DNA from: Labedella phragmitis
GTDB lineage: Bacteria > Actinomycetota > Actinomycetes > Actinomycetales > Microbacteriaceae
Reading direction: 5' to 3'
Assembly (NCBI RefSeq): GCF_004078635.1
Contig: NZ_RZNB01000001.1
Span: 926,467 to 990,466, forward strand
Length of the DNA: 64,000 nucleotides
Shown: positions 1 through 8,344 of the stretch, piece by piece
Layout: every line of letters begins with the position of its first letter
Position numbering within the stretch: the stretch's first letter is position 1
Program-made: the position numbers and the translations under genes
Notes under the pieces: generated by a model
The model's database searches: none
What the model was told of the DNA's origin: nothing
Seen by the model: only the letters and a program-made list of their open reading frames with translations

Positions 1-773
1 CGTCGCGCCCTCGTCGTCAGGACCGCGCTCCCGAATACCGGGAGACCGGAGCCTTCTACGTCATGGACGCCGCAGGGTTCCGATCGGCCGGTCACCGGTT
101 CTTCGGTCGCGTCGGCGTGCACCTCGTTCCGGAGCGCCACGGACTCGACATCGACACCCCCGCCGACCTGGAACTCGCTCGCGCTATTGCGGCCATCGAC
201 GAGGAGACGTCAGGGCGACGGACAGCGGAGCCCATCCCGGTCGACGCCGTCGTGACCGACTTCGACGGGGTGCACACCGACGACTCGGCCTTCGTGGACG
301 GCGACGGACGTGAGATCGTGCGCGTGAACCGGGCGGACGGCCACGGCGTGCGTCTGCTGCGCGATGCCGGGATCCCCGTCCTCATCCTCTCCGCCGAGCG
401 CAACGCTGTCGTGGTGGCCAGGGGGGCCAAGCTCGGCGTCGAGGTGATCCACGGTGTCGACGGAGACGACGCCCGCGGTGACAAGGGCGACGTGCTCGGC
501 GCCTGGGCGGACGGGCTCGGCATCGCCCTCGACCACGTCGCCTACGTCGGCAACGACCTCGGGGACCTCCCCGCCCTCCGCCTCGTCGGTTGGCCGATCG
601 CGGTCGCCGACGCGCACCCCGCCGTGCTCGCCGTTGCTCGCGTCGTCCTCGCCTCACGCGGCGGCGACGGCGCCGTGCGCGAGCTCGCCGATCGTGTCAT
701 CGCCGCCCCTCGGCGGCCCGCGAACCGCCCGCGACCCGCGGGACATCCCACAGAAGAACGGAGATCATCGTGA
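1..773 (+). CDS. neuA: CMP-sialic acid synthetase / HAD phosphatase fusion, C-terminal part
   Basis: The gene enters from the left edge; the first full in-frame codon is at base 3 and 256 codons are visible. The first ~65 residues read as the end of an acylneuraminate cytidylyltransferase (ETGAFYV, then HGLDIDTPADLELA), the enzyme that activates sialic acids with CTP. The rest is a KdsC-like HAD domain: motif I DFDGVHTDD, motif II LILSAERN, and a late KGDV...YVGNDLGDLPAL block. KdsC-like HADs remove phosphate from 9-phospho-nonulosonates, so one polypeptide may dephosphorylate and activate the same sugar. Its stop overlaps the neuB start (GTGA). The 5' end lies outside the window, so completeness of the CTP site cannot be judged. 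Confidence 0.85.
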   Translation, partial: SRPRRQDRAPEYRETGAFYVMDAAGFRSAGHRFFGRVGVHLVPERHGLDIDTPADLELARAIAAIDEETSGRRTAEPIPVDAVVTDFDGVHTDDSAFVDGDGREIVRVNRADGHGVRLLRDAGIPVLILSAERNAVVVARGAKLGVEVIHGVDGDDARGDKGDVLGAWADGLGIALDHVAYVGNDLGDLPALRLVGWPIAVADAHPAVLAVARVVLASRGGDGAVRELADRVIAAPRRPANRPRPAGHPTEERRSS

Positions 774-1642
774 CGATCACCATCGGACGCTCGGAGATCG
801 GCGACGGCCACCCCGTCTACGTGATCGGCGAGATCGGTCTCAACCACAACGGCTCGGTCGAGCTCGCGAAGAACCTCATCGAGGTCGCTGCCGAGGCCGG
901 CGCCCAAGCCGTCAAGTTCCAGAAGCGCACGCCGGACATCTCGACGCCGGAGCACATGAAGAGCACCCCGCGCGACACGCCATGGGGCACGATGACGTAC
1001 CTCGACTACCGGCGGCGGGTCGAGTTCGACCGTGACCAGTACATCGAGATCGGCGACTACGCGACCCTGTGCGGCCTCGACTGGTTCGCGTCGCCGTGGG
1101 ACGAGCCCGCCGTCGCGTTCCTCGAGGACCTCGCCGTGCCGGCGCACAAGGTCGCGTCGGCGTCCGTGACGGACCTGGGGATGCTGCGCGCGCTCGCCGC
1201 GACGGGCAAGCCCGTGATCCTCTCGACCGGCATGTCGACGATGGAGCAGATCGACGCTGCCGTCGCCGTATTCGACCCGGAGAACCTCGTCCTCCTGCAC
1301 GCGACCTCGACCTACCCGCTGCCCGCCGGGGAGGCGAACCTTCGGACCATCCGGACGCTCGGCCACCGCTACCCGACGCTGCCGATCGGCTACTCGGGGC
1401 ACGAGCCGGGACTCGAGATCTCCTTCGCCGCCGTCGCGCTCGGCGCCTGCGTCGTGGAGCGCCACATCACGCTCGACCGTGCGATGTGGGGGTCGGACCA
1501 CTCCGCCTCACTCGAGCCCGGCGACTTCGCCCAGCTCGTCGAGGGTATCCGCACCGTCGAGGAGGCTCTCGGCGACGGCGTCAAGCGCGTCTTCCCGGGC
1601 GAGCAGGCACCCATGGCGAAGCTCCGTCGAGTCCTCGTGTGA
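770..1642 (+). CDS. neuB: N-acetylneuraminate synthase family protein without SAF domain
   Basis: Condenses phosphoenolpyruvate with a 2-acetamido sugar to make a nonulosonic (sialic-type) acid. The 290-residue TIM barrel shows EIGLNHNGS near residue 21, KFQKRTPD, LSTGMSTMEQI, HATSTYPLP, YSGHEPGLE and ERHITLDRAMWGSDHSAS, all hallmarks of NeuB. GTG 770 is chosen because it overlaps the upstream stop and begins just before the barrel; a longer in-frame extension upstream is arginine-rich and lies over the HAD domain. Family members are usually ~340-350 residues and end in an antifreeze-like SAF domain; this one stops at LRRVLV before that domain. Whether the product is Neu5Ac, Kdn or another acid is not visible. 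Confidence 0.9.
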   Translation: MTITIGRSEIGDGHPVYVIGEIGLNHNGSVELAKNLIEVAAEAGAQAVKFQKRTPDISTPEHMKSTPRDTPWGTMTYLDYRRRVEFDRDQYIEIGDYATLCGLDWFASPWDEPAVAFLEDLAVPAHKVASASVTDLGMLRALAATGKPVILSTGMSTMEQIDAAVAVFDPENLVLLHATSTYPLPAGEANLRTIRTLGHRYPTLPIGYSGHEPGLEISFAAVALGACVVERHITLDRAMWGSDHSASLEPGDFAQLVEGIRTVEEALGDGVKRVFPGEQAPMAKLRRVLV

Positions 1643-2970
1643 GGAGCGCCGACCACCCCGGGCCGACGAGCGCGGGAGGTGCATCGGCGCGCCGACGCAC
1701 CCTGCTCGTGATCGGCGACACGGATTCGTACGTGAAGTGGGGAGCGGCGCTCGCGTCGAGGCTCCCGGTGGAATGGGACGCCGAGCTCGTCGTCGTCCGC
1801 AACCCGATGCGACCGAGCGATCGGCAGCTCGCGTCGGCCCTCGCGGGAAGCCGGTTCGAGCCGGACGATGCGCGGGACGTAACTCTCGACGAGATCGGCC
1901 CGCTCGTCCGGTCGACCAGACCGGACGCCGTCCTGCTCTCGGTGCGCGGGCCGATGGTCAGGGTGATCGTTCGCCGCGTCGTCTCGCGCGCATGGCGCCC
2001 GGTCGTCGTTTCGGGTCTCCCGGGCATCACGATCCCCGCCGCGATCAAGGCCGTCGTCTACCGGGAGCAGGCCGACCTCGTCGTCCTGCACAGTCGGCGT
2101 GAGGTCCGCGAATTCGAGACGAACGCGCGATCGCTCGGGGTGCGCACGCGCTTCGGGCTCGCGACGTTCCCGTTCATCCCCGACGCGGTTCCCCGGGGAG
2201 AGGAGGACGGTGTCCGCCGCGATGCCATCGTGTTCGCGACGCAGGCCAAGGTGCCGTCGTCACGTGCGAACCGGCTGCTCCTCCTGTCGTGGCTCGTGAG
2301 ACTCGCTCGGTCCCGACCGGACTCCCGTGTCGTGATCAAGGTGCGGGCGCGCGCGGGCGAAGCTCAGACTCACCCGGAGCAGTGGGACTACGCCTCGCTG
2401 CTCGAGGCGCCGGAGCTCCGGGAGCTCGCCGATGGTCCCGTTCCTGCGAACGTCGTGGTCGCCGACGGGGCGATGTCGGAGCACCTCGAGAGAGCCGAGG
2501 CCTTCGTGACGGTCAGCTCGACGGCGGCGCTCGAGGCCGTCGCCGCGGAGGTGCCCGTCCTGCTGCCGTCCGACTTCGGTGTGAACGCCCGTCTCATCAA
2601 CCTCGTCTTCGAGGACAGCGGCCTCCTCGCCGATTCCGACGCTCTCGTCGCTGGTCGGTTCGCCGGCCCGGACCCCGCGTGGCGGGCCGACAACTACCTG
2701 CACGGTCGCTCGCACGACGACTGGATCGACGTGCTCGAGTCCCTCGTCCGGCGGGAGGACCTCGCGCGGACAGACATCCTCCCACAGCGCTTCAACCGGA
2801 TCGGGTGGGGCCTGCGGCGGGCGTGGGAGCGGAAGCGGATGCTCGGTGACGACGACCACACGATCTCCGGAACCGTCGCGGCAGCCATCGCTATCCCCGC
2901 ACGCCGGGTGGTCCGGCGGATGAGGCGCGTCGTCCGGCGCATACGCCGGGCCCGCGTCGCACGCGCCTGA
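1639..2970 (+). CDS. DUF6716-type putative glycosyltransferase, candidate sialyltransferase
   Basis: A 443-residue protein resembling, from memory, the DUF6716 putative glycosyltransferases of Actinobacteria. It has GT-B-like features: an N-terminal Rossmann start (TLLVIGDTDSYVKWGAAL), SGLPGITIP in mid-protein, and a C-terminal half with VVIKVRARAGEAQTHPE and the STAALEAVAAEVPVLLPSDFG stretch typical of nucleotide-sugar binding in GT-B folds. The last ~25 residues are strongly arginine-rich (RRVVRRMRRVVRRIRR), a possible membrane-surface anchor. GTG 1639 overlaps the neuB stop in GTGA, giving translational coupling. A role in moving the CMP-activated sugar made by the two upstream genes is inference from context; its actual donor and acceptor are unknown. 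Confidence 0.75.
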   Translation: MRSADHPGPTSAGGASARRRTLLVIGDTDSYVKWGAALASRLPVEWDAELVVVRNPMRPSDRQLASALAGSRFEPDDARDVTLDEIGPLVRSTRPDAVLLSVRGPMVRVIVRRVVSRAWRPVVVSGLPGITIPAAIKAVVYREQADLVVLHSRREVREFETNARSLGVRTRFGLATFPFIPDAVPRGEEDGVRRDAIVFATQAKVPSSRANRLLLLSWLVRLARSRPDSRVVIKVRARAGEAQTHPEQWDYASLLEAPELRELADGPVPANVVVADGAMSEHLERAEAFVTVSSTAALEAVAAEVPVLLPSDFGVNARLINLVFEDSGLLADSDALVAGRFAGPDPAWRADNYLHGRSHDDWIDVLESLVRREDLARTDILPQRFNRIGWGLRRAWERKRMLGDDDHTISGTVAAAIAIPARRVVRRMRRVVRRIRRARVARA

Positions 2971-3015
2971 ACGGGATCGTCCGTCCGGACATGCGGGGGA
3001 GAGGTACCGTGCGGC

Positions 3016-3972
3016 TCAGCTGTCGGCGAGCTTGAGGACGAGCTTCCCGCGCGTGTGACCGTCCTCGAGGACGGTATGCGCCTCCGCAGCCTTGTCGAGG
3101 TCGAAGACGCCATCGACGAACACCTTCACATCACCGGATTCGAGCAGCCGCGTGATCGTCGAGAGGGTGTCGCCGTCGGGTGCGACCTTGTAGGTCGTCG
3201 CCCGCACGCCGGCCGCCTCCGCCTCCGCCGACATGGTGGGCCAGCTGCCCGTTGGGGCGTTGACGATGAGCCCGCCGCGGCGCAGAACGCGGAGCGACCG
3301 GGAGCCCGTGTCGTCGTGGACGTTGCCCACGAGATCGATCACCACGTCCACTTCGCCGACGACCTCGTCGAAGCGCGTCGTGGTGTAGTCGATCGCGACG
3401 GACGCGCCGAGTTCACGCAACCACTCCAGGTTGCGGGTCGACCCCGTGGCGGTGACGTGGGCACCGAAGTACCTGGCGAACTGGACGGCGAAATGGCCGA
3501 CCCCTCCGCTCCCCGCGTGGATGAGGACGCGCTGACCGTCGTGCGCTTTCGCGAGTTCGACGACCATCCCCCACGCCATGAGGGCGGCGACCGGGACGGC
3601 GGCGGCCTCGACGTGCGAGAGCGTCGGCGGCTTCCGGGCGATGCTGAGGCTCGGGACGGCGATGTACTGCCCGTACGACCCGGAGTAGCGCGGCACGGGG
3701 ACCATCCCGTAGACCTCGGTCCCCGGCTGGAGCGGATGCGCTTCGTACGGCGATCGCACGACGACACCGCTGAAGTCGTTGCCGAGCACGGCGGGGTAGC
3801 CGGGCAGCTCGGCGGCGACGCCACCGCCGGCTCGCGTCTTGGCGTCGATCGGATTCACCCCGGCGGCGACGACCCGGACGATGAACTCCGAACCACTGCG
3901 GTGGGGGACCGGTACGGTCGCGGTCCGGAGAACTGCGGGCGAGCCCGTCGCATCGATCACGGCCGCGGTCAT
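3016..3972 (-). CDS. Zinc-independent MDR-family quinone reductase/alcohol dehydrogenase-like oxidoreductase
   Basis: A 318-residue NAD(P)H-dependent oxidoreductase of the medium-chain family, quinone-oxidoreductase type. The start MTAAVIDATGSPAVLR matches the usual beginning of the family; a longer frame upstream adds 35 unlikely residues. GroES-like fold: VVAAGVNPIDAKTR and GNDFSGVVV; Rossmann fold: VLIHAGSGGVGHFAVQFARYFGAHV (motif GxGGVG); the end is TRGKLVLKLADS. No catalytic zinc cysteine/histidine set is evident, which fits a quinone or enone reductase. It stands alone, convergent with the glycosyltransferase and separated by 179 bp from the next gene. Substrate unknown. Confidence 0.85.
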   Translation of the reverse strand: MTAAVIDATGSPAVLRTATVPVPHRSGSEFIVRVVAAGVNPIDAKTRAGGGVAAELPGYPAVLGNDFSGVVVRSPYEAHPLQPGTEVYGMVPVPRYSGSYGQYIAVPSLSIARKPPTLSHVEAAAVPVAALMAWGMVVELAKAHDGQRVLIHAGSGGVGHFAVQFARYFGAHVTATGSTRNLEWLRELGASVAIDYTTTRFDEVVGEVDVVIDLVGNVHDDTGSRSLRVLRRGGLIVNAPTGSWPTMSAEAEAAGVRATTYKVAPDGDTLSTITRLLESGDVKVFVDGVFDLDKAAEAHTVLEDGHTRGKLVLKLADS

Positions 3973-4151
3973 GGACTCGGGGATCTCATCGAGCGGCCCT
4001 CCCGTCGGTCTGGCCTGCCACGCATCCCTCACACCAAGCCGCATCGCCTGCACTCTCCCCGAACTCCACCCGATCACGACGGCGATCGGCGACCTCCGAC
4101 GAGGTCGACATCAGTCAACTCAGGCAATGATTCGGGGGTGTTACGGCGGCG

Positions 4152-6227
4152 TCAACTCGCGGAGAACTCTCGCATTTCGGGCGTGTTTCGCGGCCACCAG
4201 AAGGCGTCGCCCGTCAGGAAGACGAGGGCGGGGACGAGCACCGTGCGCACCACGAGGGTGTCGAGGAGGACACCGATGCACACGATGACTCCCACTTGGG
4301 TGAGCGCCACGACGGGGAGGACGCCGAGCACGGCGAAGACCGCCGCGAGCAGGATGCCGGCACTCGTGATCACGCCTCCGGTCGACGCGAGGGCGCGCAC
4401 CATGCCTTCGCGGGTTCCGAACCGCGCACGCTCCTCGCGAGCCCGCGTCGTGAGGAAGATGTTGTAGTCGACGCCCAGGGCGACGAGGAACAGGAACGCG
4501 TACAGGGTGACGTTGGCGTCGAACGCGGGGAAACCGAGGACGTTGAGGAATATCCAGTTGCCCGCGCCGAGGCTCGCGAAGAACGTGGCGAGCACGCTCG
4601 CGATGAGGAGCACGGGAGCGACGACGGAGCGCAGCAGGAGCGCGAGGATCACGAAGACGATCGCGAGGATGATCGGGACGATGAGTGCGAGGTCCGCGGC
4701 CGCTGCGTCGTTCGTGTCGAGCGCGGTGGCGTCTGAACCGCCCACGAGCGCGTCAGCGGTGACGCCGTCGGCTGTGGAGAGGTCGGCCCGCAGGGCACGG
4801 ATCGTCGCGAAGGCCGCTTCGCTCTCGGGCTCCGCATCGAGCGTCACCGAGATCGCCGTCCGTCCGTCGTGGCTCTCACCCGGACGGACCGATTCGACCC
4901 CGTCGACGTCCTCGACGGCGGTGACGGTGTCCTCGACGCTCTCGTCGTCCGTCAGCACGGTCGTCTCGCTCGTGAGTCCGGCCGAGAAGGACTCGTCGAT
5001 GATCTCCTGGGCGACGACTGAATCGGGTTCACCGAGGAACTGGTCCGTCTGCGAGAGGCCGACCGTGTACCCGCGGAGTCCCAGGAGAAGCACGCCGATC
5101 GCGGCGACGGCCGTGATGGCGACGATCGCCGGGCGCTTCTGCACGCCGCGCCCGAGGTGCGTCCAGAAGCCGGGTGGAGCGCCGACGTGGTCGCCGTCTC
5201 GGATACGCGGAACGAACGGCCAGAAGAGTCCCCGGCCGCACACGACGAGGGCCGCCGGCAGGACGACGAGGGCGAAGGCGATGGCGATGACGACGCCGAT
5301 GGCGCACGCGAAACCGAGCGCCCGGTTGCCCGCGAGGGAGGCGAGAAGCAGTGTCAGGAGGCTCAGTGCGACTGTGCCGCCGCTCGCCGCGATCGCCGGC
5401 CCCGCGCTGCGGACCGCCGTCGTCATGGCGCGGTGGCGATCCTCCTCGACGAGGAGCTCTTCGCGGTAGCGGGCGACGAGGAGGAGCGCGTAGTTCGTCC
5501 CGGCCCCGAAGACGAGGACCGAGAGGATCCCGCCGATCGATGCGTCGATCGTGATGCCCACGGCGTCGGCGAGGGCCGTCACGACGATGCGGGCGAGGCC
5601 GTCCGCGGTGCCGACGACCGCGAGCGGGACGATCCAGAGCACGGGGCTGCGGTAGGTCGCGATGAGGAGGACCGCGACGACGATGACGGTGACGAGCAGG
5701 AGTCGGAAGTCGGCTCCCGCGAAGGCGTTCGAGATGTCGTCCTGGAACCCGACGGGGCCGGTCAGTCGCACCTCGAGGCCGTCGGAGAGGCCGTCGCTCG
5801 CGACGTCGCGGAGCTCGGTTGCGGTTCCGGACAGGTCCCCCTCGACGTCCGCCGCGTCGAGGGGGACCGCGACGATGGCGGCGAGTCCGTCCTCGCTCGG
5901 CTGCGGAACGACCGCCTGGGGGGTCGTGGAGAGATCCGCGAGGCCGGTCGCTCGATCCCCGACGGCCGCCAGGTCGTCCGTCGTCAACTCGCCGCCATCC
6001 TCTTTCGACCATACGAGGATGCCCACAGTTCCGTCGGCGGAGGGGAAGTCGTCGAGCAGATCGGAGACGCGAGCAGACTCGGTCGTCGAGGGGAGGCCCG
6101 CGTCCGGGAAGGAGTCGGAGTCTCCCGCCGGTACGAGAGCGAAGAGCAGTCCGACGATCACGACGGACAGCGCGAGAGTGACCCACGCTGTGACGCGTCC
6201 GGTCAGGAAACCCGCGATCGCCGACAT
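4152..6227 (-). CDS. MMPL family RND-type exporter
   Basis: A 691-residue integral membrane protein of the MMPL branch of the RND superfamily, exporting lipids, siderophores or drugs using the proton gradient. The two-fold repeat is clear: a first helix (VTLALSVVIVGLLFAL), an extracytoplasmic domain (~residues 30-160), five helices including GAGTNYALLLVARYREEL, then a second helix, a second external domain and five more helices including LGVDYNIFLTTRAREERA. These D/N-Y motifs sit in the proton path. It ends soon after the last helix without a long C-terminal domain. Divergent from the MarR gene 54 bp away, the usual arrangement for a MarR-repressed pump. Substrate cannot be read from sequence. 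Confidence 0.9.
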   Translation of the reverse strand: MSAIAGFLTGRVTAWVTLALSVVIVGLLFALVPAGDSDSFPDAGLPSTTESARVSDLLDDFPSADGTVGILVWSKEDGGELTTDDLAAVGDRATGLADLSTTPQAVVPQPSEDGLAAIVAVPLDAADVEGDLSGTATELRDVASDGLSDGLEVRLTGPVGFQDDISNAFAGADFRLLLVTVIVVAVLLIATYRSPVLWIVPLAVVGTADGLARIVVTALADAVGITIDASIGGILSVLVFGAGTNYALLLVARYREELLVEEDRHRAMTTAVRSAGPAIAASGGTVALSLLTLLLASLAGNRALGFACAIGVVIAIAFALVVLPAALVVCGRGLFWPFVPRIRDGDHVGAPPGFWTHLGRGVQKRPAIVAITAVAAIGVLLLGLRGYTVGLSQTDQFLGEPDSVVAQEIIDESFSAGLTSETTVLTDDESVEDTVTAVEDVDGVESVRPGESHDGRTAISVTLDAEPESEAAFATIRALRADLSTADGVTADALVGGSDATALDTNDAAAADLALIVPIILAIVFVILALLLRSVVAPVLLIASVLATFFASLGAGNWIFLNVLGFPAFDANVTLYAFLFLVALGVDYNIFLTTRAREERARFGTREGMVRALASTGGVITSAGILLAAVFAVLGVLPVVALTQVGVIVCIGVLLDTLVVRTVLVPALVFLTGDAFWWPRNTPEMREFSAS

Positions 6228-6240
6228 CGATTACCTCATT

Positions 6241-6285
6241 ACATCTAATAACCAAAAGCTTTAGCTATCGCAGGTATTAGCATGT
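6241..6285. promoter_or_regulatory. Candidate MarR operator between the divergent exporter and regulator genes
   Basis: An AT-rich patch in a very GC-rich sequence. Left arm ACATCTAATAACC at 6241-6253 is matched by the inverted right arm around 6273-6285 (reverse complement ACATGCTAATACC), the halves differing by single-base indels. An AAAGCTTT palindrome lies inside at 6255-6262. It covers the start of the regulator (ATG 6282) and lies 14 bp from the exporter start, suiting autorepression plus repression of the pump. Binding is inferred. Confidence 0.5.
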
Positions 6286-6833
6286 CTGACATGGTGGATG
6301 GACGCAAGCCGGGCGACGGCACGAGCGGCGTCGCGCATGCCACGCCCATCCGGGACCGCTACGCCGAGCATCTCCCGGACGGGTTCCCTCCGCCCTCGCC
6401 GATCCCGCTCCTCGTCCGCCGTGTGTTCCAGCTCGAGCAGCGCTTCGAGCGTCGTCTCGCCGCCGCCCTCGACGTCAACACCACGGATCTCTCGGCGATG
6501 GAGCACCTCATGGAGCGCGGGCCGATGACGCCGAGCGAGCTCGCGACGCGGCTCGAGATGTCGACGGCCGCGACCACCCACGTGATCGATCGGCTCGTGG
6601 CCGTCGGGCACGTCGAGCGGCACCCGCACCCCGTAGACCGGCGGAAGATCACGGTCACGCCGGCACCGGCATCGGTTCGGCGCGCGTTCGAGGAGTTGTC
6701 ACCGATGATCGCGGGGGTGGGGGACGTCGCCGCGACCTACACGGCCGAGGAACAAGCGATCATCGCCGGATTCCTCACCGGGATCGCCGACCTGTACCGA
6801 GAACTGGTCGAGGAGGAGTCCTCCACGTCCTGA
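6282..6833 (+). CDS. MarR family transcriptional regulator
   Basis: A 183-residue winged-helix repressor. The domain spans roughly residues 45-150: helix bundle LVRRVFQLEQRFERRL, recognition region MTPSELATRLEMSTAATTHVIDRL, and wing AVGHVERHPHPVDRRKITVTPA, the signature VxRxxxPxDRR of MarR proteins. The ~40-residue N-terminal tail is unstructured and an internal ATG at 6291 is possible. Divergent from the MMPL exporter and overlapping the palindromic patch at 6241-6285, so it probably represses both genes until a ligand binds. Confidence 0.88.
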   Translation: MSDMVDGRKPGDGTSGVAHATPIRDRYAEHLPDGFPPPSPIPLLVRRVFQLEQRFERRLAAALDVNTTDLSAMEHLMERGPMTPSELATRLEMSTAATTHVIDRLVAVGHVERHPHPVDRRKITVTPAPASVRRAFEELSPMIAGVGDVAATYTAEEQAIIAGFLTGIADLYRELVEEESSTS

Positions 6834-6876
6834 CCGCACGGCGGAGGCGGACGATGGTCGGTCACCGCGGGGGCGG

Positions 6877-7479
6877 TCAGACCGCGCGCTGCTCCGGCGG
6901 CGTCGTGCGGCGGTGGAGTTCGTCGATGAGTGCCGAGGCGAGGTGGACGAGCGCGTGGATCTCCCGCTCGTCGCGGTCGACCCAGGCGCAGCGCGGCTCG
7001 TCGTCGACGGGGACGAAGCCGTCGTGCTGCTCCCAGACGACGAGCGTGCGTTCGGCGCCGAGGACGTACTGCTGCCACCACACCTGCCGGAGGTAGTGGC
7101 GGGGGATCGATCGCCAGGCCTTCGCCGTCGTCTTGATCTCGCACAACAGCAGCCGGCCGTCGGTCGACTCCGCGAGTCCGTCGGGCGTCGCGAGGTGACG
7201 GCGCTCCTGCTCGGCGTGGTAGAGCGCGGTCGAGGGGCGGATCCCGTGGGTCGCGGCTACCCAGCGGGCGATCTCCGGCTCCCGCATGCGGCCGTGATCG
7301 GTGTAGGCGTTCCCGCCGAAATTGGTGCCGTAGAGCTTCGCCGTCGCGGCGACGTCGATGGACCGCGGCGTCGAGAGCTTGGCGACGTCGGTCGCCGTGA
7401 TGCCCCGCGACCGCGCCCGCAACCATGCGACGCGATCCGTCGAGTCGGCGACGAGTCGTTCGCGGTAGGTCCATGGCAC
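6877..7479 (-). CDS. YqaJ-type viral recombinase/exonuclease family protein
   Basis: A 200-residue protein of the YqaJ/lambda-exonuclease-like nuclease family. It shows RSRGITATDVAKL near residue 20, GNAYTDHGRMREPEIARW (the conserved glutamate helix), LLCEIKTTAKAW (the E-x-K nuclease motif) and YLRQVWWQQYVLGAERTLVVW (the Q-x-x-Y helix). GTG 7479 is chosen as the start because VPWTYRERL begins the domain; a longer frame upstream is low-complexity arginine. It could resect double-stranded DNA ends. No single-strand annealing protein, integrase or other phage gene lies nearby, so it seems to be a solitary chromosomal copy. Confidence 0.82.
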   Translation of the reverse strand: MPWTYRERLVADSTDRVAWLRARSRGITATDVAKLSTPRSIDVAATAKLYGTNFGGNAYTDHGRMREPEIARWVAATHGIRPSTALYHAEQERRHLATPDGLAESTDGRLLLCEIKTTAKAWRSIPRHYLRQVWWQQYVLGAERTLVVWEQHDGFVPVDDEPRCAWVDRDEREIHALVHLASALIDELHRRTTPPEQRAV

Positions 7480-7597
7480 TCGTCTATTCTGCCTCCGCTC
7501 CACCGACGTTCCGACCGACACGCCAGCCCGGCCGCGCGCCGCCCGCCCGCAGCCCCGGCGACGCCGTCGAGGAGGAGCGGGGCGGGCGGGACGGGGA

Positions 7598-8344
7598 TCA
7601 CCGCGAGAGGTACCACTCCCGGTCGGGGTTGGCGACGGCCGGGATCGACCGGTCGACGGCGGGACGCGCCGCCGGGTTCGCCCACCGCACCCCGTTCGCC
7701 AGGACGCGGCGGATCTGCGGGTGGAAGTACACGGGGTACTCCTGGTCGCCCGGGCTGAAGTAGAAGATCCGGCCATGGCCACGCGTGAACGTCACTCCCG
7801 ATCGGAAGACCTCGCCGCCCGTGAACGAGCTGATGAAGACGAGGTCGTCCGGCGTCGGGATGTCGAAGAGCTCCCCGTACATCTCCTGGTGCTCGATGAC
7901 GATGGGGTGCTCGACGCCCTCGGCGATCGGGTGCGTCGGCGCGACCGTCCAGACGAGCTCCCGCTCGCCCTCGTTGCGCCAGTTCAGCGAGCACGTCGTC
8001 CCGAGCAGTCGCGTGAAGATCTTCGAGAAGTGCCCGGAGTGCAGGACGAGCAGGCCCATGCCGGAGAGGACGTGACGCTGCACGCGCGCGACGACCTCGT
8101 CGTCGACCTGGTCGTGCGCGATGTGGCCCCACCACAGCAGGACGTCGGTCTGGGCGAGGGTGTCCTCGCTCAAGCCGTGCTCGGGGTCGGCGAGAGTCGC
8201 GGTGCGCACGGCGACGTCGTCGCCGAGCACCTCCGTGAGACCCTCGGCGATCGCGCCGTGGATGCCGGCGGGGTAGATCGCGGCGATATCGGGCTGGGTG
8301 CTCTCGTGGACCCCTTCGTTCCACACGAGGACGCGGATCGTCAT
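7598..8344 (-). CDS. ThuA domain-containing protein
   Basis: A 248-residue protein with the class I glutamine-amidotransferase-like ThuA fold: [70 protein letters not shown] and a C-terminal [19 protein letters not shown]. ThuA proteins sit in trehalose and other disaccharide utilisation operons with Gfo/Idh/MocA dehydrogenases that oxidise sugars to 3-keto forms; the reaction of ThuA itself is not firmly established here. Its ATG overlaps the stop of the upstream dehydrogenase gene (ATGA), so both are probably translated together. Last gene of the leftward ROK-headed operon. Confidence 0.87.
   Translation of the reverse strand: MTIRVLVWNEGVHESTQPDIAAIYPAGIHGAIAEGLTEVLGDDVAVRTATLADPEHGLSEDTLAQTDVLLWWGHIAHDQVDDEVVARVQRHVLSGMGLLVLHSGHFSKIFTRLLGTTCSLNWRNEGERELVWTVAPTHPIAEGVEHPIVIEHQEMYGELFDIPTPDDLVFISSFTGGEVFRSGVTFTRGHGRIFYFSPGDQEYPVYFHPQIRRVLANGVRWANPAARPAVDRSIPAVANPDREWYLSR

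Noticed and set aside
1069..1638. Long N-terminal extension of the DUF6716 frame
   Set aside because: It lies wholly within neuB, is arginine-rich, and GTG 1639 gives a coupled start at the beginning of the homologous region.
5029..6255. Long arginine-rich frame on the minus strand over the exporter
   Set aside because: Frame-shifted shadow of the MMPL gene with no recognisable feature; the MMPL frame has coherent helices.
6877..7479. Prophage boundary suggested by the YqaJ gene
   Set aside because: No integrase, structural gene, attachment repeat or base-composition change is visible around it.
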